NCBI GenBank assembly: GCA_046046245.1
Contig: JBJOKE010000033.1
Location: 1-62,631 of the forward strand
From: UBA4615 sp046046245
Lineage (GTDB): Bacteria > Pseudomonadota > Gammaproteobacteria > Burkholderiales > Burkholderiaceae_E
Reading direction: 5' to 3'
Length of the DNA: 62,631 bases
The position numbers and the translations under genes were made by a program. Of this stretch, positions 56,886 through 62,631 are shown piece by piece; position 1 is the first letter of the stretch; every line of letters begins with the position of its first letter. The notes beneath the pieces are model-generated. The model made no database searches and was not told where the DNA came from. It saw only the letters and a program-made list of their open reading frames with translations.

Positions 56886-58491
56886 GCTCGAGCTGAAGTT
56901 CGCGCTGCCGCTGTCGCTGCAGGACAGCCTCGCGCGCGAGGCGGGCGACGAGCGCATCGAGCGCGTCTGGTCGCGCTACTACGACACCCCCGACGGCGCG
57001 CTCGCCCGCGGCCGCGCCGCGGTACGCGTGCGCCGCAAGGGCGATCGCTGGCTGCAGACGGTCAAGGCCGACGACGGCGACCGGTTCGACCGCTTCGAGT
57101 GGGAGCGGCCGATCGCCGGGCCCGAGCCGGAGCGCGACGCGCTGCCGCACGACGACACGCCGGTCGGCGCACTGGTGCACCGGACCTTCGCGCAGTGGCG
57201 GCCGCTGTTCGAGACCGACTTCGAGCGGCGCGCGCGCATCGTCGAGCCGGCGCCCGGGCTCGCGATCGAATTCGCGCAGGACATCGGCGAGGTCCGCTGC
57301 GGCGAGCGGCGCGAGCCGATCCGCGAGGTCGAGCTCGAGTGCCTCCACGGCTCGCGCGCGACCTTCTTCGCGTGGGCGCTGGACTGGGCCGTGCGCGAGC
57401 AGGCCTGCCTGATGATGCCGACGAAGAACGAACGCGGGCTGCGGCTCGCCGCGCGGCTGCCGCTCGCGCCCGCGCCGGTCAAGGCGTCGGCGGAGGCGCC
57501 GCCGGCCGACGCGGCCCCGGGCGAGGCCGCGGCGCGGATCGTCGCGGCCTGCGTGTCGCATGCCTGCGCGAACCTCGAGCCCATCCTCGCCTCCGACGAC
57601 CCCGAGGGCCCGCACCAGCTGCGGGTCGCGCTGCGCCGGCTGCGCGCCGCGCTGCGTCACCTCGGGCTGCGCGAGGCGGACCCGCGGTGGCGGGACGTCG
57701 ACGCCGGCGCGAAGGCGCTCGCCGACGCGGCCGGCCGGGTGCGCGACCTCGACGTCTTCGAGGCGGGCGCCCTGCGCGTGCTGCGCGAGCGCTTCCGCGG
57801 CGACGCGGCGCTCGAGTCGCTGAACCGCGCGGTCGTCGATGCGCGCGAGGCCGCGCGCCACGCGCTGCGGCGCGAGGTCGCGGGGCCCGCGACCACCCGC
57901 CTCGTGCTGTCCGCGCTCGCGCTCGGTTCGGCGCTCGCCGAGTCGCCCACGCCCTCGTTCGCCGGCACCGCGCCGGACCATGCGACGCTCGCGGCCGTGC
58001 GGCTGCACGAGCAGCTGCGCCGCGTGCGCCGGCGCGCCGCGCGCGCGACCGATGCCGAGGGCTGGCACCGCACGCGGCTCGCGGTCAAGACGCTGCGCTA
58101 CGCGCTCGAGTCGGCGGCCGCGGCGCTGCCGCCCGGCACCGACGTCGCGCGTGCGCAGTCGCTGCTCGCGCGCTGGCAGGACCGGCTCGGTGCCGGCCAG
58201 GACCTCGCGAGCGCACGCGACGTCGCGGCCGACGCGCTCGCGCGGCCGGGCGTCGCACCCGAAGCCGCGGTCCGCGCGCTGGGCCTGATCGACGGCTGGC
58301 GCGCGTTCGCGCCGACCGACGGCGACGGCGACCCGCACCGCGACGCGCGCCGCACCCTGCGCGCGATCGACGACGCGTTGCACGCATCCCGGCCGCGGCG
58401 CGGCCCGTCGCCCCCGGCCGGGCCCGAGGGCGCGCCGTCGTCGGCGCCGCCTCCCCCGGGCGAGTCGACGCCCGGCGACCCCGTGCAATAA
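56878..58491 (+). CDS. CYTH and CHAD domain-containing protein
   Basis: A 537-aa protein. The N-terminal CYTH triphosphatase domain (about 1-200) carries the ExExK motif in RELELKF, VRVRRKGDRWLQTVKA, and PIREVELECLHG. The C-terminal CHAD domain (about 225-510) is helical with conserved basic/His residues (EGPHQLRVALRRLRAALRHLG; HRTRLAVKTLRYALE). CYTH hydrolyses triphosphates with metal; CHAD binds polyphosphate, so a polyphosphate-related role is likely. The tail is Pro-rich low complexity. ATG 56878 overlaps the ubiX end. Confidence 0.9.
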   Translation: MRELELKFALPLSLQDSLAREAGDERIERVWSRYYDTPDGALARGRAAVRVRRKGDRWLQTVKADDGDRFDRFEWERPIAGPEPERDALPHDDTPVGALVHRTFAQWRPLFETDFERRARIVEPAPGLAIEFAQDIGEVRCGERREPIREVELECLHGSRATFFAWALDWAVREQACLMMPTKNERGLRLAARLPLAPAPVKASAEAPPADAAPGEAAARIVAACVSHACANLEPILASDDPEGPHQLRVALRRLRAALRHLGLREADPRWRDVDAGAKALADAAGRVRDLDVFEAGALRVLRERFRGDAALESLNRAVVDAREAARHALRREVAGPATTRLVLSALALGSALAESPTPSFAGTAPDHATLAAVRLHEQLRRVRRRAARATDAEGWHRTRLAVKTLRYALESAAAALPPGTDVARAQSLLARWQDRLGAGQDLASARDVAADALARPGVAPEAAVRALGLIDGWRAFAPTDGDGDPHRDARRTLRAIDDALHASRPRRGPSPPAGPEGAPSSAPPPPGESTPGDPVQ

Positions 58492-58528
58492 TCGTGAGAC
58501 TCCTTCCCCACGCACGGACCCGTTCCCC

Positions 58529-58954
58529 ATGAAGATCCTCGTCGCGATCGATGGCTCGAAGAATTCGCTGCGCGCGCTGAAGTACGCCGTCAAGCTCGCG
58601 GGCCGCCTGTCGGAGCCCGGCGAGCTGCTGCTGGTCAACGCGCACGACGACATCGCGCTGCGCGGCGCCAGCCAGTTCGTCGGCAAGGACGCGGTCCGGA
58701 GCTACCTCGACGACCTGTCGGCCTCGGAAATGAAGGGCGCGATCGAGGCCGCCACCAAGGCGAAGGTCTCGTTCTCCGCGAAGACCCTGCGCGGCCAGGT
58801 CGCCCAGACGATCGTGAAGGCGGCCGACGAAGAGGGCTGCGACCTGATCGTCCTCGGCTCGAAAGGCCGCACCGCGCTGAAGGACCTGCTGATCGGCTCG
58901 GTCGCGCAGCGCGTCGCGTCGCTCTCCGACGTGCCGGTCACCCTGGTGAAGTGA
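58529..58954 (+). CDS. universal stress protein (UspA family)
   Basis: A 141-aa single-domain universal stress protein: KILVAIDGSKNSLRALKYAVKLAG at the N-terminus and the ATP-binding G-2x-G-9x-G(S/T) motif in VLGSKGRTALKDLLIGSVAQRV. It is 37 bp downstream of the CYTH-CHAD gene. A hairpin at 58959-58976 follows. Confidence 0.93.
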   Translation: MKILVAIDGSKNSLRALKYAVKLAGRLSEPGELLLVNAHDDIALRGASQFVGKDAVRSYLDDLSASEMKGAIEAATKAKVSFSAKTLRGQVAQTIVKAADEEGCDLIVLGSKGRTALKDLLIGSVAQRVASLSDVPVTLVK

Positions 58955-58958
58955 GCGT

Positions 58959-58976
58959 GGCCGGCGCACGCCGGCC
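58959..58976. terminator. hairpin between usp and holin-family gene
   Basis: GGCCGGCG and CGCCGGCC are perfectly complementary with only CA between, so the physical stem is likely six base pairs with a six-base loop. It starts 4 bp after the usp stop. No U-tract, so terminator function is a reasonable guess only. Confidence 0.35.
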
Positions 58977-58988
58977 CGGGAGGCTCCG

Positions 58989-59336
58989 ATGCGACTGCTG
59001 CTGGGCTGGGCGATCAACGCCGGCGTGCTGCTGCTGCTGCCCTACCTGATCCCGGCGGTGCAGGTGAAGAGCTTCGGCACCGCGCTGGTGGTCGCGCTGG
59101 TGCTGGGCCTGCTCAACGTGTTCGTGCGTCCGGTGCTCGTGCTGCTGACACTGCCGATCACCGTGCTCACCCTCGGCCTGTTCCTCTTCGTGATCAACGG
59201 GCTGATGTTCTGGATGGTGTCGCGGCTGCTCGACGGCTTCGAGGTCACCGGGTTCTGGTGGGCGGTACTCGCCGCCCTGGTCTACAGCGTCGCGAGCTCG
59301 GCGGTGTCGTCGCTGCTGCTGCGCGACGACGCCTGA
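58989..59336 (+). CDS. phage holin family membrane protein (PF04020-type)
   Basis: A 115-aa membrane protein with four hydrophobic helices; the order LLGWAINAGVLLLLPYLIPAVQV, LVLGLLNVFVRPVLVLLTLPITVLTLGLFLFVINGLMFWMVSRLL, FWWAVLAALVYSVASSAVSSLLL is typical of PF04020 (YvlD-like). The family name is historical; function is unknown and not necessarily phage-derived. Upstream, GGGAGG near 58979-58984 gives a good ribosome site for ATG 58989. Confidence 0.88.
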   Translation: MRLLLGWAINAGVLLLLPYLIPAVQVKSFGTALVVALVLGLLNVFVRPVLVLLTLPITVLTLGLFLFVINGLMFWMVSRLLDGFEVTGFWWAVLAALVYSVASSAVSSLLLRDDA

Positions 59337-59417
59337 GCCGGGGAATCGGCGAGCACCGATCGCCGCAGGTGCGACGGCTCCCGGCAGTCCGGCCGCGTCA
59401 GCGGCCTGCGCGACCGG

Positions 59418-60119
59418 TCAGCGGACCGCGCCGAACAGGTCGTCCGCCTCGGCGAGCAGCCGCTCGCGGACGTAATGGCCGAGCGACAGCCGCACCGTCT
59501 GATCGGTGTTCTCGAACTCCAGCCCGAGCAGGGTCGCGACGACGTCGGGCCGCGGGTCGGGCGTCTGGGAGCGGATGGCCGCGCGGACCTGCAGCGTGAT
59601 CGGATCGCCGAGCACCGCGATCCGCAGCGACACGTCGACCCGCTTCACGTTCATCGGCAGGGGCCGCTCGATCGCCACCTGCGCGCCGGTCTCGCTCAGG
59701 TCTCCGGTGAAGCCGGCGCGCAGCTCGGACTCGGCACTGCCGTAGCGGATGGAGCACGGCAGGCTCACGGTCGCGCGACGGGCGTGACGCACCGTCTCGC
59801 GGCGACGCATCTCGGCCGGCGGCAGCGACATCTCGAGCCCCGGCGCCTCGCCGAGGACGACCCGCTGCACCGTGCTGTCGAACGCGCTGATCACCGCGCC
59901 ATCGAAGGTCGAGACCCCGAAGCCCTCGCCTTCCTTGACGAAGACGAGCTTGCCCTCGTCGGTGGTGGGATGGCTGACGAGGAAACGGCTGCGCGTCATC
60001 AGGCCCACCATCCGGACGTCCCAGCGCTGCGTGCCGGCGGACAGGCGAATCACCGCCCGCCGGTCGGCGACCGGGGCGCGTTTCCAGGCGAAGCTCGGCT
60101 TTCGTGCGGGAATCGACAT
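59418..60119 (-). CDS. PilZ domain flagellar-brake-like protein
   Basis: A 233-aa protein of the YcgR type. The N-terminal YcgR-like beta domain (about 20-110) leads into a PilZ domain with basic patch RRRETVRHARRATVSL (RxxxR-like) and GDLSETGAQV (D/NxSxxG), both needed for cyclic-di-GMP binding. The C-terminus is short and helical. It probably tunes motility or adhesion in response to cyclic-di-GMP; no flagellar genes are near. ATG 60119 gives a normal-length N-terminus. Confidence 0.85.
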   Translation of the reverse strand: MSIPARKPSFAWKRAPVADRRAVIRLSAGTQRWDVRMVGLMTRSRFLVSHPTTDEGKLVFVKEGEGFGVSTFDGAVISAFDSTVQRVVLGEAPGLEMSLPPAEMRRRETVRHARRATVSLPCSIRYGSAESELRAGFTGDLSETGAQVAIERPLPMNVKRVDVSLRIAVLGDPITLQVRAAIRSQTPDPRPDVVATLLGLEFENTDQTVRLSLGHYVRERLLAEADDLFGAVR

Positions 60120-60230
60120 GACGTGATCGCTCGGTCGCGATGATACGTGGAAGACGTCACGAGCGCCGACCGATCGACGGCTGACAATGCGCTTCGAACG
60201 GCGCGTCCCAGCCGATGAACGGAGAGCCCG

Positions 60231-60554
60231 ATGATCAAGTTCAACGCAGCACCGGAATTCGACTTCGACGAGTGGGCCACGCTCGCGCAGCGCGATCCCG
60301 AGGCCTTCGAGGCACGGCGCCGTGCGCTGCTCGCGATCGAGGTGGCCCGTGGCGGCGAGCACGCGGCGGCTGCGAAGGCGATGCTCGAGCGGCTCGAATC
60401 GCAGCTCCAGGGCAAGTCGCCCGACGAGCGGGCGCGGCTGTCGATGCTCGCGATGGCGGCCTCGGCCAAGCAGATGACCGACCGGCTCGGCGAACTGTCC
60501 GAGCGCCTGCGCGAGCACGCCGCGCTGCACGAGCGCGCCCGCAAGCCTCGCTGA
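60231..60554 (+). CDS. DUF3135 domain-containing protein
   Basis: A 107-aa helical protein: FDFDEWATLAQRDPEAFEARRRALLAIEVARG is the DUF3135 signature, followed by a charged helix and C-terminal coiled-coil-like region. Function unknown. A strong hairpin (60564-60586) lies 9 bp after the stop, so it appears monocistronic. Confidence 0.85.
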   Translation: MIKFNAAPEFDFDEWATLAQRDPEAFEARRRALLAIEVARGGEHAAAAKAMLERLESQLQGKSPDERARLSMLAMAASAKQMTDRLGELSERLREHAALHERARKPR

Positions 60555-60563
60555 CCGGCCCCC

Positions 60564-60586
60564 GCTCCCCGGACCGCCCGGGGAGC
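60564..60586. terminator. hairpin after the DUF3135 gene
   Basis: GCTCCCCGG and CCGGGGAGC form a perfect 9-bp stem around an ACCGC loop, 9 bp after the DUF3135 stop. It can serve the convergent DUF4136 gene as well. No U-tract is visible. Confidence 0.5.
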
Positions 60587-60639
60587 CGCGGGACGTGCTC
60601 GACCGCCGGGCGCGCACCGTGCGGTCAGGGTGCCTCCGC

Positions 60640-61329
60640 TCAGCGACCCGTCGCCGACGGCAGCGGCACCTCGATCCGGCGCGGCGACCCGCTGTCGCCC
60701 GGGAAGTCGGCGAAGGCCGCCACCACCAGACCCGGCATCAGCCGCGGCCAGGCCTCCGTCGGCGCGTAGGCCGAGGCGCGCGCCTCCCAGACCTTGCGGC
60801 CGGGCCCCGGCTCGGCCGTCGTGTCCCAGAGATCGACGCGCAGCTCGTGCCGCGCGATGGTCTCGTCGCGGGCCATCGGCATCGGCGGCAGCCCCCACGA
60901 CGGATCGTAGCGCCAGTACGGCGCACCCGGCCGGACCGGCCAGGGCCCGGGCGTCAGGCCGTACGGGCCGGGCCAGGGCGACGGCCACGCCCAGTCGCTG
61001 TAGCGCCGCGTCTCGGGCACGAGCGTCGTCGTGAACTCGAGTGCGTAGCGCGCACTGCCCGCCGGTGCCTCGACGAAGCCGAGTCCCCGCAGCCGCTCGC
61101 GCAAGAGCGTCGCGTAGCTGCGATGCTCGAGCGTGCCGACCGCGGGCTCGGGCGTGCGGATCGCGTAGCTGAGCGGCTCGGCGGCCTGCCATGCATGGAA
61201 GCGGACGACCTCGCTGCGCAGCGTCGGCGGGCCGGCACAGGCGGCGAGCGCGGCGGCGCAGAGCGCGGCGGCGAGGCGGGGCGCGACACGCGCACGCCGC
61301 AGCGGAACGGCTGCCGGATCGAAGCTCAT
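60640..61329 (-). CDS. DUF4136-type lipoprotein
   Basis: A 229-aa predicted lipoprotein: the signal LAAALCAAALAACAG has a lipobox (LAAC), and the mature part has the DUF4136 pattern (VVRFHAWQAAEPLSYAIRTPEPAVGTLEHRSYATLLRERLRGLGF, YALEFTT, HELRVDLWDTT). A Pro/Trp/Tyr-rich insertion (WPSPWPGPYGLTPGPW) is present in the middle. Function unknown; outer-membrane localisation is likely. Confidence 0.82.
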   Translation of the reverse strand: MSFDPAAVPLRRARVAPRLAAALCAAALAACAGPPTLRSEVVRFHAWQAAEPLSYAIRTPEPAVGTLEHRSYATLLRERLRGLGFVEAPAGSARYALEFTTTLVPETRRYSDWAWPSPWPGPYGLTPGPWPVRPGAPYWRYDPSWGLPPMPMARDETIARHELRVDLWDTTAEPGPGRKVWEARASAYAPTEAWPRLMPGLVVAAFADFPGDSGSPRRIEVPLPSATGR

Positions 61330-61386
61330 CGTGCGGACCTTCGGGGACGGCAGCGCGGCCCGCCAGGTGGCGGACCGCGCCCGTGA

Positions 61387-61462
61387 TGGTGCCCCCGGCA
61401 GGATTCGAACCCGCGACCTTCGGTTTACAAAACCGCTGCTCTACCGACTGAGCTACAAGGGC
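61387..61462 (-). tRNA. tRNA-Thr (anticodon UGU)
   Basis: A 76-nt cloverleaf including encoded CCA (61387-61389). The acceptor stem GCCCTTG pairs with CGGGGGC, allowing two G-U pairs. The anticodon loop is TTTGTAA with TGT at 61427-61429 (read on the minus strand), decoding ACA. The T-arm GGTTCGAATCC and the D-arm are regular. It lies between the DUF4136 lipoprotein and sspB. Confidence 0.95.
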
Positions 61463-61514
61463 GAATCGGAACGTCCGGCATTCTAGGCCGGCGTGCGCGC
61501 GACCGCGCGCCGCG

Positions 61515-62060
61515 TCACTTGATGCGCGTCAGGCGCGGCCGCCCGCCGCGAGGCCCGCCGTCCGGAGGGGTGCCGTCCGGCCCGCCTCCCTCGGTCCCGG
61601 CCGCGTCGTCCGCCTCCGGCGGCTGCGGCGCACCCGCGTCGGGCACCGGCGCGACCGCGGGCGCGAGCGACAGCGGCCGCGGCGCCGGACCCGGGGCCGC
61701 GGCAAGCGGGGTCGGCGCCTCGGCCGACGGTTCGGCGACCGCCAGGGCCTTCGGGACGTCGAAGGCCATCCCGTGGCCGTTCTCGCGCGCATAGATCGCC
61801 GAGACGTTCTCCACGGGGATCGACAGCTCGCGCGCGACGCCGCCGAAGCGGGCCTGGAATGCGATCAGGTCGTTGCCCAGCGACAGCCGGTTGGTCGCCA
61901 TCGGCGACACGTTGAGGACGATCTCCCCGCCCTTCACGTGTTCGCGCGGCACCTGGGTGCGCTCGTCGACGGCCACCGCCAGGTAGGGCGTGAAGCCGTT
62001 GTCGTTGCACCACTCGTAGATCGCGCGGATCAGGTAGGGCTTCGTCGAGGTCTCGGCCAT
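61515..62060 (-). CDS. sspB: ClpXP protease specificity-enhancing factor SspB
   Basis: A 181-aa adaptor that brings ssrA-tagged proteins to ClpXP. The conserved core is about 1-110: TKPYLIRAIYEWCNDNGFTPYLAVAVD, VLNVSPMATNRLSLGNDLIAFQARFGGVAREL, VSAIYARENGHGMAF. A long Pro/Ala/Gly-rich linker and a short basic tail (RPRLTRIK) follow; the tail is probably the ClpX-binding peptide. It is directly downstream of sspA (19 bp). Confidence 0.95.
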   Translation of the reverse strand: MAETSTKPYLIRAIYEWCNDNGFTPYLAVAVDERTQVPREHVKGGEIVLNVSPMATNRLSLGNDLIAFQARFGGVARELSIPVENVSAIYARENGHGMAFDVPKALAVAEPSAEAPTPLAAAPGPAPRPLSLAPAVAPVPDAGAPQPPEADDAAGTEGGGPDGTPPDGGPRGGRPRLTRIK

Positions 62061-62079
62061 CGCGCGCTCCGGCGCCGCG

Positions 62080-62631
62080 TCAGCGACGCATCACCTTCTC
62101 GGACGGCGTCAGCGCCTCGATGTAGGCCGGCCGCGAGAAGATCCGCTCGGCGTACTTCATCAGCGGCGCCGCGGTCTTCGGCATCTCGATCGCGTAGTGG
62201 TCGAGGCGCCAGAGCAGCGGCGCGATCGCCACGTCGAGCATCGAGAATTCGTCGCCAAGCATGAACTTCTGCTTGTTGAAGATCGGGATGATCTCGGTCA
62301 GGCGGGCCTTGATTTCCTGCCGCGCCTTGTCGGCAGTCTTGCCGTGCTTCTCGATCACCTCCATGAAGGCGAAGATCTCGCGCTCCATGCCGACTAGGAG
62401 CTGGCGGGCGCGGGCGCGCATGATCGGGTCGGCGGGCATCAGCTGCGGATGCGGGAAACGCTCGTCGATGTATTCGTTGATGATGTTGGCCTCGTGCAGG
62501 ATCAGGTCGCGCTCGACCAGCACCGGCACGCGGTTGTAGGGGTTCATGACCGCGATGTCTTCCGGCATGTTTTCCACGTCGACGTCGATGATCTGGAAGT
62601 CCATGCCTTTTTCGTACAGCACAATGCGGCA
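62080..62631 (-). CDS. sspA: stringent starvation protein A (partial, runs off window)
   Basis: The last 184 residues of SspA, an RNA-polymerase-associated GST-fold protein: CRIVLYEKGMDFQIIDVDVENMPEDIAVMNPYNRVPVLVERDLILHEANIINEYIDERFPHPQLMPADP, then the helical GST C-terminal domain. The first 15-20 residues of the gene lie beyond 62631. It precedes sspB, as in most Proteobacteria. Confidence 0.95.
   Translation of the reverse strand, partial: CRIVLYEKGMDFQIIDVDVENMPEDIAVMNPYNRVPVLVERDLILHEANIINEYIDERFPHPQLMPADPIMRARARQLLVGMEREIFAFMEVIEKHGKTADKARQEIKARLTEIIPIFNKQKFMLGDEFSMLDVAIAPLLWRLDHYAIEMPKTAAPLMKYAERIFSRPAYIEALTPSEKVMRR

Noticed and set aside
1..62631. CRISPR arrays, rRNA genes, insertion-sequence transposases
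   Set aside because: None seen on reading; no spaced repeats of CRISPR type, no rRNA signatures and no transposase motifs apart from the gmtZ recombinase.

Overview
The window looks like the chromosome of a high-GC betaproteobacterium, most likely a member of Burkholderiales (genus not determinable here). Reasons: the strongly GC-skewed codon use, the hemA-prfA-prmC-grxD run, the ubiE-Tim44-ubiJ run, the DUF3683 FAD/Fe-S giant, sspA-sspB, and several Bug/TTT-type and TRAP-type solute-binding proteins. About 60 genes, one tRNA-Thr and a few pseudogenes can be supported.

Region 1 (about 61-9680) is an accessory island, visibly less GC-rich than the rest. It starts with a 5'-truncated gmtZ (VPA1269-family tyrosine recombinase) and gmtX, two members of the gamma-mobile-trio; gmtY is not in the window. 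Next come (a) a three-gene minus-strand set: sigma-70-like protein, 129-aa helical protein, ImmA/IrrE metallopeptidase; (b) divergently, a two-gene CBASS anti-phage operon: a CD-NTase with a C-terminal AGS-C domain and a two-transmembrane SAVED effector; (c) two unrecognised proteins transcribed divergently from a small XRE regulator, with a perfect operator-like dyad between them; (d) a complete HNH endonuclease. The right edge cuts into a second, GC-rich HNH gene of the same family, so that gene marks the junction with the host chromosome. The island is a defence island with a damaged mobilisation module.

Region 2 (10-17.7 kb): asparaginase; a minus-strand ubiquinone-linked set (DUF971, ubiE, Tim44-like, ubiJ); an uncharacterised 570-aa protein; a metallophosphoesterase; an SDR. 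Region 3 (17.8-22.2 kb): two Bug/TTT solute-binding proteins, a 2-hydroxychromene-2-carboxylate isomerase-like protein, a chimeric LysR/sulfatase pseudogene and an SGNH-like lipoprotein. Region 4 (22.3-28.3 kb): CoA ligase, acyl-CoA dehydrogenase, DUF6285 protein and APH-type phosphotransferase in an order that resembles the levulinate/4-hydroxyacid (lva) pathway, preceded by an AlkB-type alkane monooxygenase. Region 5 (28.4-37 kb): a secreted putative cysteine hydrolase; a TRAP transporter, sugar-acid dehydratase and GntR operon with a clear operator dyad; an S9 peptidase lipoprotein. Region 6 (37-44.2 kb): SDR and giant FAD/Fe-S oxidoreductase, YqaA, ilvA. Region 7 (44.4-52.6 kb): an OmpR regulator / FecR / CHASE2-kinase signalling trio, then hemA, prfA, prmC, grxD. 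Region 8 (52.7-62.6 kb): two related small membrane proteins, a Rieske dioxygenase alpha/beta pair with a divergent LysR and dyad, ubiX, a CYTH-CHAD protein, a universal stress protein, small conserved genes, tRNA-Thr(UGU), sspB and partial sspA.

Gene calls rest on reading the translations, motifs, overlaps and Shine-Dalgarno spacing; no searches were run. In the GC-rich part most long open frames are antisense or out-of-frame shadows and were discarded. No non-coding stretch exceeds 300 bp; the longest are about 190-230 bp.
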